Shown here piece after piece: positions 16,116 to 25,914 of a DNA stretch of 64,000 nt. The notes beneath the pieces are model-generated. The model ran no database searches and was not told the origin of the DNA. It saw only the letters and a program-made list of their open reading frames with translations. The translations under genes and the position numbers were made by a program. Origin of the DNA: Actinosynnema sp042752395 (GTDB lineage: Bacteria; Actinomycetota; Actinomycetes; Mycobacteriales; Pseudonocardiaceae); contig NZ_JBHYXZ010000004.1 of NCBI RefSeq assembly GCF_042752395.1, forward strand, positions 1 through 64,000, written 5' to 3'. Position 1 is the first letter of the stretch. Each line of letters begins with the position of its first letter.

Positions 16116-16889
16116 TCAGCCCCACTGGCCCTGGCCGGGCGTCGGGTACGGACCGGAGGTCGGGTGCGGAGGCGTCGGGTGCGGGCCGGGTGCTCGAGGG
16201 GGTGGGCTGGGCTTCGCGCCGCGCACCGCCCGGCCGACCGGGGGCAGCACGGCGACCAGACCCGGCACCAGCCACAGCACGAGCGCGATCGCCGGGACGA
16301 TCCCGAACGTCGGCGGCAGCACCCCCGTCGCCAGGTTGCCGAGCACCAGCCCGAAGTGGACCGCGGCCACCAGCGAGATCGCGGCCAGGCCCCAGCGCAC
16401 GCCGGGCACCCGGCACACCAGCAGCACCGCGAGGAGCAGCGCCAGGCCCGGCAGCGCGAACGACACCGCCGCCGCGACCGCGACGCTGCGGTAACTGCCG
16501 GGGAACGGCGGCATGACGATCGCGCCCCACAGGCCCGTCGCGAACCCGGAGCGGCTCGCCAGGCCGATCGAGCCGACCAGGGCGAGGAGGATGCCGGGCA
16601 GGTAGAGCAGCCCGGCGACCACGGGCATCGCCTTGCCCGGCGGCTTCGGCGGACCGGCCTGGTACGGCGCACCGGGGTACGGCCGACCCGGATGGGGTTG
16701 GCCGGGGTACGGAGGTTGGCCGGGGTACGGGACCTCGCCGGGGTGCTGGGGTTGGCCTGCGTAGGGGAGCTGACCCGGGTGGGGCGGCTGACCGGGGAAC
16801 CGGCCGCCGTGGGGAGGCTGACCCGGGTGCGGCGGCGGGCCGGGGTACTGCTGCGGGCCCGGCTGCCAACCGGGTCGGGGTTGAGTCAT
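16116..16889 (-). CDS. Proline-rich N-terminus membrane protein
   Basis: This 257-aa protein opens with about 80 residues of Pro/Gly/Gln/His/Tyr repeats (PGQPPHPGQ, PGQPPYPGQ) that should be disordered and cytosolic. Five hydrophobic helices follow (about 90-108, 122-136, 140-158, 165-185 and 195-215), and a Pro-rich C-terminal tail. Proteins of this plan are common in actinomycetes beside cell-envelope or cell-division genes, but no family-defining motif is visible. It is convergent with the helical-bundle gene, with only 9 bp between the stops. ATG 16889 is preceded by AGGAGGCGC on the minus strand. Confidence 0.72.
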   Translation of the reverse strand: MTQPRPGWQPGPQQYPGPPPHPGQPPHGGRFPGQPPHPGQLPYAGQPQHPGEVPYPGQPPYPGQPHPGRPYPGAPYQAGPPKPPGKAMPVVAGLLYLPGILLALVGSIGLASRSGFATGLWGAIVMPPFPGSYRSVAVAAAVSFALPGLALLLAVLLVCRVPGVRWGLAAISLVAAVHFGLVLGNLATGVLPPTFGIVPAIALVLWLVPGLVAVLPPVGRAVRGAKPSPPPRAPGPHPTPPHPTSGPYPTPGQGQWG

Positions 16890-16973
16890 GCGCGCCTCCT
16901 GGGTCAGCCGAAAGCTACCGGTCGGCGGCCGGTCGGGAGGCGTGCTTCGCGGAATTCGCGGGGCGACCCGGCG

Positions 16974-18530
16974 CTACGCCGACGCCGACGCCCGGATCAG
17001 CGGCAGCAGCGCGGCGATCCGGTGCCGGGGCAGGTCGATCAGCCTCAGCTCCAGGTCCTCGTGCTCGCCGATCCGCTCCCGCGCCTCCCGCTTGGTCAAC
17101 GCGCCGCGCGTCGCCGTGACCAACGCCTCACGCCACACGTTGCCCAGCTTGCCGTGCGCCCGAATCAGCACCTCCCGCACGGCCAGCCCGCCGGCGTCCA
17201 GCGTGCCCGCCAACACCTGGTCGGCCACCACCACGCAGTGCTTGCCGTCCGGTGTGGACCGCAGGAACCGCAGCGCGAACCTGGTGTCCACCAACGACCT
17301 CAGCCCTTGCTGGCCCGCCGCCGACGCCACGTCCGGGTGGTTGTTGGGCACGAGCGCCGCCATCCGGCCGGGCGAGCAGGCCAGCAGCGTCCGCAGCAGC
17401 CACGGCCCGGGGTCGCCGGACAGGTCCACCGCCAGCGACGCCGCGCCCTTGCCGACCGGGTCGGCCCACCCCGGCCCGCGGGGCTTCGGCGGCGGCGAGG
17501 ACTCCGGTCGCGGCGCGAGGTCGACCAGGGCCGCCAACGCCGTCGAACCCGGACCGGACGCCTCCACGGACTGCGGTCCGTGCGTGTAGATGGCCGTCCG
17601 GGCGGCGCCGGCGGGCGTGGCCGAGCGGCGGGACGTGGGCCGGCACACGTACAGGTCGGCCGCGCTGCCGATGGCCTGCGCGCCGTCGAACCGGTGGAAC
17701 GCGGGCAGGATCGCCTCGAACACGAGCCCGAGCCGCTGCAACTCCTGCTGCACCTTCAACCCCAGCGCGGGCGTCCGGTCGCTGAACCCGTAGGCGAGCA
17801 GCACGCGACCCCGCGCGGTGTCGGCCAGGCACTCGATCGCGCGAGCCGCGAACAACGCCATGCCCTCCGGCGTGTACGGGGGGTCGCTGAACACCAGGTC
17901 CGCCGACTCCAGCACGGCGGGCGGCAGGCCGAACCGGAAGTCCGCGTGGACGGTGCGGACCGGCCACCCCCGGTCCGCCGCCCGCGTCGCGATGTGCTCC
18001 AGCAGCCGGTCGTCCACGTCGACCACCACGACCTCGACCTCGGGGTTCACCGCGCACACCGCGAGCGAGGTCAGGTCGTGGTCGCCCAGGCACAGCAGCC
18101 TGCGGCCGGCCAGGTCGTAGGTGGTGTCCAACCACAACGCGCGCTTCAACGCCGTCTCCGCCGTGGCCTGCACGTGGTCCAGCGCGGCCAGCGGCGGCGG
18201 CACGTCGGCGATGTCGGCGAGGATCGTACGCAACCGCGCGGTGTGCCGCGGGACCAGCGCGTCCACCGGGTCGACCAGGTCGTCGCCCGCGCCGAACGGC
18301 GCGTAGTCGGCGGCCTTGGCGGGCGCGAGCCGGTACCGGTCGCGGTCGGTCTCCAGGTCGTCGCCGACCGCCGTCAGCAGCTCCTGCACGGTGCGCCGCG
18401 GCACCGCGGGAAGCCGAACCAACTCGGCCAGCGTGTGCCAGTCGCGGGCCAGCAGGTCGAGCACGCGGCGCAGCTTGCGGGCGTGCGCGCCGCGGTCGGC
18501 GAGGAGTGCTCGCACCGTTTCGGTTGCCAC
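16974..18530 (-). CDS. Branched-polyamine synthase (BpsA)-like aminopropyltransferase/methyltransferase
   Basis: This 518-aa protein resembles N4-bis(aminopropyl)spermidine synthase, which adds aminopropyl groups to spermidine in thermophiles. Residues 1-75 look like a small winged helix. A Rossmann domain then carries GDHDLTS at 149-155 (GDDDxTS in BpsA), a VVDVDDRLL strand and SDPPYTPEG at 215-223, the active-site motif of the family. A C-terminal region of about 280 residues has no clear match and may be substrate-binding. A mesophilic actinomycete is not known to make branched polyamines, so the product is uncertain; nucleic-acid methylation is an alternative given DPPY. GTG 18530 is the start I choose. 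It is divergent from the osmoprotectant importer. Confidence 0.65.
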   Translation of the reverse strand: MATETVRALLADRGAHARKLRRVLDLLARDWHTLAELVRLPAVPRRTVQELLTAVGDDLETDRDRYRLAPAKAADYAPFGAGDDLVDPVDALVPRHTARLRTILADIADVPPPLAALDHVQATAETALKRALWLDTTYDLAGRRLLCLGDHDLTSLAVCAVNPEVEVVVVDVDDRLLEHIATRAADRGWPVRTVHADFRFGLPPAVLESADLVFSDPPYTPEGMALFAARAIECLADTARGRVLLAYGFSDRTPALGLKVQQELQRLGLVFEAILPAFHRFDGAQAIGSAADLYVCRPTSRRSATPAGAARTAIYTHGPQSVEASGPGSTALAALVDLAPRPESSPPPKPRGPGWADPVGKGAASLAVDLSGDPGPWLLRTLLACSPGRMAALVPNNHPDVASAAGQQGLRSLVDTRFALRFLRSTPDGKHCVVVADQVLAGTLDAGGLAVREVLIRAHGKLGNVWREALVTATRGALTKREARERIGEHEDLELRLIDLPRHRIAALLPLIRASASA

Positions 18531-18633
18531 AAGCGGTGCAGCGTACTGACCGGATGCTGAAACGCCGTGCCGCGGTCGGACCGACGGGCTAGGGTCGATC
18601 GACGCTTGATGCCCAACGGCAGGAGGACCACGG

Positions 18634-19675
<1,042 letters not shown>

Positions 19676-19683
<8 letters not shown>

Positions 19684-20335
19684 CCTCCCGCACTACCTCG
19701 GCGACGCCGGCACCCGGGCGGCGCTGCTGGACCGGCTGCTCGACCACGTCTACCTGTCGCTGGTGCCGCTGGTCGTGTCCGTGGTGCTGGCGATCGTGCT
19801 CGGGCTGCTGTGCCACCGGTTCCGGGCGGTCAACGCGACGCTGATCGCGATGTCGAACGTGCTCTACACGATCCCGTCGCTGGCGTTGTTCGCGATCATC
19901 CCGGCCGTCATCGGCACGCAGGTGCTCGACCCGGTCAACATCATCACCGCGCTGACGCTCTACACGACCGCGCTGCTGGTCCGGCCGGTCGCCGAGGCGC
20001 TGGACGCGGTGCCCGCGCACATCACCGCCGCCGCCACCGCGATGGGCTTCCGGCCGCTGCGCCGGTTCCTGACCGTGGAGCTGCCGCTGGCGGTGCCGGT
20101 GCTCGCGGCGGGGGTGCGGGTCGGGTCGGTGAGCAACATCAGCCTGGTGAGCGTGGGCGCGTTGATCGGCACGGGCGGCCTGGGCACGTTGTTCACCGAC
20201 GGGTTCCAGCAGCGCTACCTGGCGCCGATCATCGTCGGCATCGTGCTCACCCTGGCGCTGGCGCTCGTCGTGGACCTGCTGCTCGTGGTGCTGCGCAACC
20301 GGTTGACCCGCTGGGTGAAGGCGGGCACGCCGTGA
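19676..20335 (+). CDS. Osmoprotectant ABC importer permease 1
   Basis: This 219-aa permease has about five to six transmembrane helices and the EAA-type loop AMGFRPLRRFLTVELPLA (about 121-138) that contacts the ATPase. It matches the OpuCB-like subunits for betaine, choline or carnitine. The GTG start (19676) lies 8 bases inside the ATPase gene, so translation is coupled. It is the shorter of two different permeases here, which suggests a heterodimeric channel. Confidence 0.88.
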
Positions 20336-21096
20336 TTTTCGCCGACGCTCTCGCGTGGCTGCTGGACCCGGTCAACTGGTCCGGCGGCAAGTCGATCCCG
20401 GTGCGGGTCGGCGTGCACCTGCTGTACTGCCTGGGCGCGGTGCTCGGGGCGGCGCTGATCGCGGTGCCGCTGGGCCTGTACGTCGGGCACACCGGTCGCG
20501 GCGGGGTGCTGCTCGTCGGCGGCAGCAACGCGTTGCGCGCGCTGCCCACGCTCGGCCTGGTCACGTTCCTGTACCTGATCACGGGCGGCGGCGCGGTCGG
20601 GGTGCTGATCGCCCTGGTCGTGCTGGCCGTGCCGCCGATCCTGGCCGGCACCTACGCGGGCGTCCAGGACGTGGACCGCGGCGTGGTGGACGCGGCGCGG
20701 GGCATGGGCATGACCGGCGCGCAGCGGCTGTGGCAGGTGGAGGTGCCCAACGCGCTGCCGCTGCTCGTCGGCGGCCTGCGCAACGCCATGCTGCAGGTGG
20801 TCGCGACCGCCTCGGTGGCGGCCTACGTGGGCATCGAGACGCTGGGACGTCCGCTGCTGGACGGCCTGCGGGTGTTGGACTACGGGCAGTTCGTCGGCGG
20901 CGCGGTGCTGATCGCGCTGCTGGCGGTCGTGCTCGACGTGGTGCTCGCGGGCGTCGGCCGGCTGGTCGTGCCCGCGGGTGTGCGGCTGTCGGCCCGGGAA
21001 CGCGGCGCGCGCGGCGGGAAGGCGCGGTCGCGCAGGACACAGCCGAGGCGTCCGGGAGAGCCGGCGCCCGTCGAATCTGGAGGAAGTACGGCATGA
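20332..21096 (+). CDS. Osmoprotectant ABC importer permease 2
   Basis: This 254-aa permease has six hydrophobic helices and the loop ARGMGMTGAQRLWQVEVPNALP (about 123-144) of binding-protein-dependent permeases. The N-terminus (ADALAWLLDPVNWSG) is typical of OpuC-type subunits. The C-terminal 40 residues form a basic, Arg/Pro-rich tail likely to be cytosolic. GTG 20332 shares GTGA with the stop of permease 1. Some glycine-betaine systems have this arrangement of ATPase, two permeases and binding protein. Confidence 0.87.
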   Translation: MIFADALAWLLDPVNWSGGKSIPVRVGVHLLYCLGAVLGAALIAVPLGLYVGHTGRGGVLLVGGSNALRALPTLGLVTFLYLITGGGAVGVLIALVVLAVPPILAGTYAGVQDVDRGVVDAARGMGMTGAQRLWQVEVPNALPLLVGGLRNAMLQVVATASVAAYVGIETLGRPLLDGLRVLDYGQFVGGAVLIALLAVVLDVVLAGVGRLVVPAGVRLSARERGARGGKARSRRTQPRRPGEPAPVESGGSTA

Positions 21097-21977
21097 AGCG
21101 CTCGTTGGCCGCGGTCGTCGCGGTCGCCGCCCTGCTCGTTTCCGCGTGCGGGTCCAAAGAGGACCTGGGCGGGACCGGCCAGGACGCCGCGTCGGGTGAG
21201 GTCGTGGTCGGTTCGGCCGACTTCACCGAGAACAAGATCCTGGCCGAGATCTACGCCGGCGCGTTGAAGGCGACCGGGGCGACGGTGTCGGTGAAGCCCG
21301 GCATCGGGGCCCGGGAGCTGGTCGTGAAGGCGTTGCAGGACAAGTCGCTCGGCGTGGTGCCGGAGTACACGGGCAACCTGCTCAACTACTTCGACAAGAC
21401 CAACACCACGACCGAGTCGGAGGAGGTCTACGCGGCGCTCAAGGCCAAGACGCCGCAGGGTTTGGAGGTGCTCCGGAAGTCGGACGCCGAGGACAAGGAC
21501 GTCCTGGTGGTCACCAAGGCGACGGCGGACTCCGGCGTGAAGTCGATCGCCGACCTCGGGTCCGGCAAGTACGCGCTCGGCGCGGCGGGCGAGTGGGCCC
21601 AGCGCTGGGAGGCCAAGATCAAGGAGCTGTACGGGGTCACGTTCACCGAGATCAAGACGACCGACGCGGGCGGCCCGATCACGGTGGACGCGCTGAAGAA
21701 CGGCACCGTGCAGGTGATCAACCTCTACACCACGTCGGCCGACCTCGAGGTGAACGACTTCGTCCAGCTCGAGGACCCGAAGACGATGTACCCGGCCCAG
21801 AACGTGGTGCCGCTGGTGCGGTCGGACGCGGTCGACGCCAAGGGCAAGGAGGCGCTGGACAAGGTGTCCGCGGCGCTGACCACGGAGAAGCTGGCCGAGC
21901 TGGTCAAGCGGGTGGACGTGGACAAGGAGACGATCGCCAACGTGGCGGCGGACTTCCTGAAGGGCGTCTCGCTGTAG
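21093..21977 (+). CDS. Osmoprotectant-binding lipoprotein (OpuCC-like)
   Basis: This 294-aa lipoprotein binds the transported osmolyte outside the cell. It has a signal peptide with the lipobox LVSAC (Cys19 acylated after cleavage), and then the OpuAC-type domain with VVVGSADFTENKILAEIY at about 36-53 and GIGARELVVKALQ. The conserved VVPEYTGN segment (about 90-97) probably helps the aromatic cage. The start ATG 21093 shares ATGA with the previous stop and has GGAGGAAG upstream. The last gene of the operon. The intergenic stretch after it leads to abiEi. Confidence 0.9.
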   Translation: MKRSLAAVVAVAALLVSACGSKEDLGGTGQDAASGEVVVGSADFTENKILAEIYAGALKATGATVSVKPGIGARELVVKALQDKSLGVVPEYTGNLLNYFDKTNTTTESEEVYAALKAKTPQGLEVLRKSDAEDKDVLVVTKATADSGVKSIADLGSGKYALGAAGEWAQRWEAKIKELYGVTFTEIKTTDAGGPITVDALKNGTVQVINLYTTSADLEVNDFVQLEDPKTMYPAQNVVPLVRSDAVDAKGKEALDKVSAALTTEKLAELVKRVDVDKETIANVAADFLKGVSL

Positions 21978-22095
21978 TTCCCGGCTCGCCAACGGCCCGG
22001 TCGCCCCGGTGGGTGGCCGGGCCGCGGCGTGTGGTGGGTGGCGGGGCGGCGCGCGGCGGGTTGCGACGAGCCCGCGATGCGTTCAGTATTGGCCG

Positions 22096-22116
22096 ATGTT
22101 CAGCGAAAGTGAACAT
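22096..22116 (+). promoter_or_regulatory. Palindrome covering the abiEi start codon
   Basis: ATGTTCA-GCGAAAG-TGAACAT is a perfect 7-bp inverted repeat whose left arm includes the ATG. A TTGCGA (22061) and CAGTAT (22084) with 17-bp spacing lie upstream, placing transcription start near the ATG. Antitoxin binding here would block both transcription and translation. AbiEi-type antitoxins are known to bind inverted repeats at their own promoter. Confidence 0.5.
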
Positions 22117-23133
22117 GAAGAGGTTTTGAACGCACGCCTGGTCGAGCTGCGCGAGTGGCTGCGTCCGCTCGGTCTCGGGGTCGACAGGGGCGAACGGGCC
22201 GCCGACGAGTGGGTTGACCTGGTGGTCCACCTCAGCCGGCCCTCGGGCGCGGCTCGGACGTACGCCGTCCTGGTCAAGCGGGCGGTGCCGGCCGAACTCG
22301 CGACGGCGCTGCACCCGCACGCGTCGCTGCCCACCCTGGTCGTCGCCCGCTCGATCACCGGGCAAGCCGCGGACCTGCTGCGCGCGCGGGGCATCGACTA
22401 CGTCGACGAGGCGGGCAACGCCCACATCAAGTGGGATGACGTGCTCATCGACGTCCGAGGGCGTCGCAAGACGAGCGCGCGGACCGGTGGTTCCCCACCA
22501 CCCGGGAGCAAGGCGTTCGGCCGCGCGGGCCTGAAGGTCGGGTTCGTCCTGCTCACCTGGCCCACGGCGGCGGGGAAGCCGCTGCGCGGGCTCGCGCGCG
22601 CCAGTGGCGTCTCGCTCGGCACTGCGCAAGCAGTCGTCGACGACCTCGCCAAGGCCGGCTACCTGTACGAAGTGGCGGGCGAACGCAGGCTGGCGAGAGC
22701 GGGGGAGTTGCTCAACCGGTGGTCGGAGGCCTATTCGACAAGGCTCTCGCCGGCGCTGATCCTCGGCGACTTCGAGGCCGCGGACCTCTCGTGGTGGCGC
22801 GATGCGGAGGAGGAGTTGACGCGGGCGGACGTCCAGGTGGGAGGAGAAGCCGGCGCGAGCGTCCTCGACCCGCACCTCGTCCCGGCGACCCTCACCCTCT
22901 ACGCCGCCGAACCGCCGCGCTCGCTCATCGGCAGGCACCGGCTGGCGCGCGCCGAACGAGGAGGCAACGTGCACGTACGACGACGCTTCTGGACGGCGGA
23001 CCGGCAGTCGTGGATCGTGCCTTCCACGCTGATCTACGCTGATCTGCTCGCATCCGGCGACCCCCGCCAACGCGAGCACGCGGACAGGATGAGAAGCAGT
23101 GACGATCGACTTGCGGGCCTCGACCGACTATGA
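22096..23133 (+). CDS. Type IV toxin-antitoxin AbiEi-family antitoxin
   Basis: This 345-aa protein fits the AbiEi antitoxin family with an enlarged N-terminal part. Residues 1-125 carry a sensor-like domain (YAVLVKRAVPAELATAL, then DYVDEAGNAHI), and residues 145-215 a winged helix (FVLLTWPTAAGKPLRGLARASGVSLGTAQAVVDDL). The C-terminal region (SPALILGDFEAADL onwards) is the family domain. AbiEi represses its own promoter and neutralises the nucleotidyltransferase AbiEii. Here the partner gene is broken, so the antitoxin may be an orphan. The start ATG 22096 sits in a palindrome. Overlaps the toxin remnant by 35 bp. Confidence 0.78.
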   Translation: MFSESEHEEVLNARLVELREWLRPLGLGVDRGERAADEWVDLVVHLSRPSGAARTYAVLVKRAVPAELATALHPHASLPTLVVARSITGQAADLLRARGIDYVDEAGNAHIKWDDVLIDVRGRRKTSARTGGSPPPGSKAFGRAGLKVGFVLLTWPTAAGKPLRGLARASGVSLGTAQAVVDDLAKAGYLYEVAGERRLARAGELLNRWSEAYSTRLSPALILGDFEAADLSWWRDAEEELTRADVQVGGEAGASVLDPHLVPATLTLYAAEPPRSLIGRHRLARAERGGNVHVRRRFWTADRQSWIVPSTLIYADLLASGDPRQREHADRMRSSDDRLAGLDRL

Positions 23134-23575
23134 GGTCCTCAGGGCCGCCAAGGTGTTGGCCCGAATCGACGAAGCGGCGCACGAAGCGCGGGTCCACTAC
23201 CTGGTCGTGGGTGCGACCGCCCGCTCGCTCATCTCCCTCGACCTGCTCGGCGGATCTCCCGACCGTCGCACCCGGGACATCGACATCGCGGCCGAGGTCG
23301 CCTCCTGAGACCGGCTCTACGGTGAGGATTACGCCGTGCTCGAGAAATCCGACTACGACCCCTCGGTAGCGGGAGCACGGCTGTTGGGGTCGCACATACC
23401 GCCTTTGCTCGGAGACGGTGGTACCGCAGAACTGCTCCGCATCCTGGACGATCCCGAGTTGACGGGGCGGTTGGCGAAGGACATGGGTTCCCCTCGCGCG
23501 GCAGTCATGGTGCGGGCCATGAGCCGAGGTGTTCGCGATGTCCTCGAGGAAACCGGGCGGACGCAACCCGGATGA
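23099..23575 (+). pseudogene. AbiEii nucleotidyltransferase toxin, broken
   Basis: The first 69 codons from GTG 23099 encode the N-terminal nucleotidyltransferase core: VGATARS at about 37-43 and a D-x-D in TRDIDIAAEV at 58-67. Then TGA at 23306 stops it, at a place where family members usually have Trp (TGG). Reading on in the same frame gives another 88 codons (DRLYGEDYAVLEKSDYDP, ending at 23575) that match the C-terminal end of the family. The whole is about 159 codons, compared with roughly 280 in intact members, so the middle is deleted as well. Such a toxin cannot be functional. The upstream antitoxin remains intact. Confidence 0.72.
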
Positions 23576-23594
23576 CCGACGTGGCGCCCGCCCC

Positions 23595-24374
23595 TCAGGA
23601 CCGGCCGCCGATGCGGGTGGTCAGCTCGTCCGCCGCGCGCCGCGCCTCCGCCGCCAGCTCCGGCCACGTCTCGCCGCACTCCGCCTCGCACACGTGCCGG
23701 AACGTCACCGTGATCGCGGCGATCGGGCGTTCGCCGCGGTCGAAGACGGGGGCCGCGACCGACGCGAACCCGGCCGTCACGTACCCGTCCTCCACCGCCC
23801 ACCCGCGCCGCCGTTCGACGGCCAGCAGCCGGCGCAGCGCGGGCAGGTTGCGCGGCCCCCGCCCGGTCCGGTCCACGAACGGACCCGGGAACAGCGCCCT
23901 GACCTGCGCCGCGGGCAGCCGGGCGAGCATGGCCCGGCCCGACGCGGTCAGGTGCGCGGGCAGCCGCACGCCGACCTCCGACACGATCGTGGCCGGGTGC
24001 CGGGGCTGCTCGCGCACCAGGTACAGCGCCTCCGCCCCGTGCAGCACGCCCAGGTGCGCGGTCCGCCCGACCGCGTCCACCAGCCGCCGCAGCACCGGCC
24101 GCGCCAGCCGCTCCAACGGGTCGTGGCGCAGGTAGGCCGACCCCAGCTCGAACGCCGCCACGCCCAGCCCGTAGCGCCGCTCCTCGGGGAAGTGCGTGGC
24201 GAACCCGGCCGCGGTCAGCTCGGCGAGCAGGTGGTAGGTCGTGGACCGGGGCAGCGCCAGCTCCCGCGCGACCGCCGCGGCCGACAGCGGGCCGGGTCTG
24301 CTCGCCAGCAGGCGCAGCACGGCGAGCCCCCGGCGCAACGCCGGCACGTCGCTGCTGCCACCCACGGGACCCAT
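23595..24374 (-). CDS. IclR-family transcriptional regulator
   Basis: This 259-aa regulator has an N-terminal winged helix (LRRGLAVLRLLASRPGPLSAAAVARELALPRSTTYHLLAEL, in short) and a C-terminal GAF-like effector domain with the IclR pattern VGVRLPAHLTASGRAMLA at about 124-141. It senses a small organic acid or aromatic compound in this family, but the ligand is unknown. The start ATG 24374 lies within a small palindrome (24373-24386). It is divergent from the ECF sigma factor, with only 36 bp between the starts, so both may be controlled together. Confidence 0.85.
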   Translation of the reverse strand: MGPVGGSSDVPALRRGLAVLRLLASRPGPLSAAAVARELALPRSTTYHLLAELTAAGFATHFPEERRYGLGVAAFELGSAYLRHDPLERLARPVLRRLVDAVGRTAHLGVLHGAEALYLVREQPRHPATIVSEVGVRLPAHLTASGRAMLARLPAAQVRALFPGPFVDRTGRGPRNLPALRRLLAVERRRGWAVEDGYVTAGFASVAAPVFDRGERPIAAITVTFRHVCEAECGETWPELAAEARRAADELTTRIGGRS

Positions 24375-24386
24375 TCTCAACAGAAT
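24373..24386. promoter_or_regulatory. Small palindrome between iclR and the sigma-factor gene
   Basis: ATTCT-CAAC-AGAAT is a perfect 5-bp inverted repeat covering the iclR start codon and 25 bp from the sigma-factor start. It is a candidate for IclR autoregulation. Confidence 0.35.
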
Positions 24387-24410
24387 CGCGGCGGGCCGCA
24401 TTGGAGGGGT

Positions 24411-24890
24411 ATGAGCACCGGCTTCGAGGAGTTCGCCGCGGCACAGGCAACCCCGCTGCTGCGCTACGCCACCGTGCTGACCGGGGATCCGCACCTGGCC
24501 CAAGACGTGGTCCAGGAGGTCCTGATCCGGGCACAGCAGAGGTGGGCGCGCATCGGCTCGGTCGACGCGCCGGTCGCGTACCTCAAGCGGATGGTGACCA
24601 ACGAGTACCTCGGTTGGCGCCGCCGCCTGAAGGCGCACCTGCCCCTGACCGGCGTGGACCCGCCCCAGCCCGACCCCGCCGGCCACTACGACGAGCGGGA
24701 GGCGATGCTCCAGCGCATCGACCGGCTCCCGCGCAAGCAGAAGGCGGCCGTCGTCCTGCGCTACTACGAGGGCTACGACGACGCCGAGATCGCCGCGATC
24801 CTGGGCTGCGCCCAGGTCACGGTCCGCAGTCACATCTCCCGCGCGCTGGCAGTGCTGCGCGCCGACGAACGCGTGAGGCAGTCGCTGTGA
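24411..24890 (+). CDS. ECF sigma factor (SigE family)
   Basis: This 159-aa extracytoplasmic-function sigma factor has region 2 (FAAAQATPLLRYATVLTGDPHLAQDVVQEVLIRA, starting about residue 8) with the DLVQE-like DVVQE, and region 4 (about 105-150) with QKAAVVLRYYEGYDDAEIAAILGC and HISRALAVLR. ATG 24411 has GGAGGGG upstream. The next gene overlaps its stop by four bases and encodes a membrane-anchored partner. This is the typical sigma/anti-sigma arrangement, although the partner lacks a clear zinc-binding anti-sigma motif. Confidence 0.9.
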   Translation: MSTGFEEFAAAQATPLLRYATVLTGDPHLAQDVVQEVLIRAQQRWARIGSVDAPVAYLKRMVTNEYLGWRRRLKAHLPLTGVDPPQPDPAGHYDEREAMLQRIDRLPRKQKAAVVLRYYEGYDDAEIAAILGCAQVTVRSHISRALAVLRADERVRQSL

Positions 24891-25900
24891 ACGACACCAC
24901 CGAAACCCTGATCACCGACGCCCTGCACCACCGGGCCGAGCGCACGCCGCCGCCCGGGACGGTGCTCGCCGCGCTGCGCCGGCCGCGCCCGGCGCGCAAG
25001 CCGCTGCTGCTGGTGCTCGCCGCCGCCGGCACGACGGCCGCCGCCGCCGCGCTGGTGGTGACCACCGTGAACGGGCCCACCTCCGACCAGGCCCCGCCCG
25101 CCCGGCAGCTCGCCACCACGTCCGCGCCCACCCCCGCCGCGACCGCCGACGTGCCCACCCGGACCTTCGGGTACCGGCCCGGCGTGATGCTCGACGGCTA
25201 CACCGAGCGCGAACGCGTCATCGCCGGGTGGGGCACGTCCCGCGTCTACGCGCCCGGCGCCACGACCCTCGGCTCGCCGCAGGTCCGCTTCGGCATCTTC
25301 ACCGGCATCGCGGGCGACGTGGGCCCCAAGGTCGAGAACGCGCCGGTCGCCGACCGCACGACGGTGGGCGGCGCGCCGGCCGCCTGGTTCGGCGACAGCC
25401 TGTACTGGAACGCCGCCCCGGGCCACGTGCTCAGCGTCAGCCTGGAGCACGTCACCGGCCTGGACGTCCGGGCCGAGGTGCGGCGGATCGCCGAGTCCGT
25501 CACGCCGGACACCACGTCGATGCGCGTCCCGTTCTCGTTGGACGAGTACCCGTACGTCGAGGTGGGCGGACCGAACCCGGCCGAGTGGCGGATCGCCGGC
25601 CGGGTCACCCTCGACCACCTCCCGTACGACGTGGAGCTGCTGCGCACGGCCGAGGCCCCGGCCGGCTCCACCCCCACCACCGTGGACGGCAAGGCCGCGC
25701 ACTACGCCGCCGACCGGTACGGCCTGCTCGCCGTCCAGGTCGCGCCGAACGTCCAGGTGCGGGTGAAGCCGGGCGAGCACAACAAGCCGGTGCCGTCCCA
25801 CCTGGAGCCCCGGCACGCCCCCGTCGAGGTGCTGGCCGGGGTGGCGACGGCCCTCACCGTGGACACCGACCCGGACGTGGCCTGGATCGGCACGCCGTAG
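24887..25900 (+). CDS. Membrane-anchored partner of the ECF sigma factor
   Basis: This 337-aa protein has about 38 cytosolic residues, one transmembrane helix (about 39-62, Leu/Ala-rich) and a large extracytoplasmic domain of roughly 270 residues. GTG 24887 overlaps the sigma-factor stop (GTGA). Such genes often encode an anti-sigma factor, with the N-terminal segment holding the sigma factor. There is no HxxxCxxC zinc motif and the N-terminus is short, so this may be a sensor or a regulated target. The outer domain has no recognised family. A G/C low-complexity stretch begins 15 bp after the stop. Confidence 0.65.
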   Translation: MNDTTETLITDALHHRAERTPPPGTVLAALRRPRPARKPLLLVLAAAGTTAAAAALVVTTVNGPTSDQAPPARQLATTSAPTPAATADVPTRTFGYRPGVMLDGYTERERVIAGWGTSRVYAPGATTLGSPQVRFGIFTGIAGDVGPKVENAPVADRTTVGGAPAAWFGDSLYWNAAPGHVLSVSLEHVTGLDVRAEVRRIAESVTPDTTSMRVPFSLDEYPYVEVGGPNPAEWRIAGRVTLDHLPYDVELLRTAEAPAGSTPTTVDGKAAHYAADRYGLLAVQVAPNVQVRVKPGEHNKPVPSHLEPRHAPVEVLAGVATALTVDTDPDVAWIGTP

Positions 25901-25914
25901 GGGAGGCGAGGGCG

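Noticed and set aside
23336..23575. A separate small gene after the AbiEii stop
   Set aside because: It continues the AbiEii frame directly and matches the family C-terminus. It has no ribosome-binding site.
22096..23575. A complete active AbiE toxin-antitoxin system
   Set aside because: The toxin gene has a stop codon and lacks its central region.
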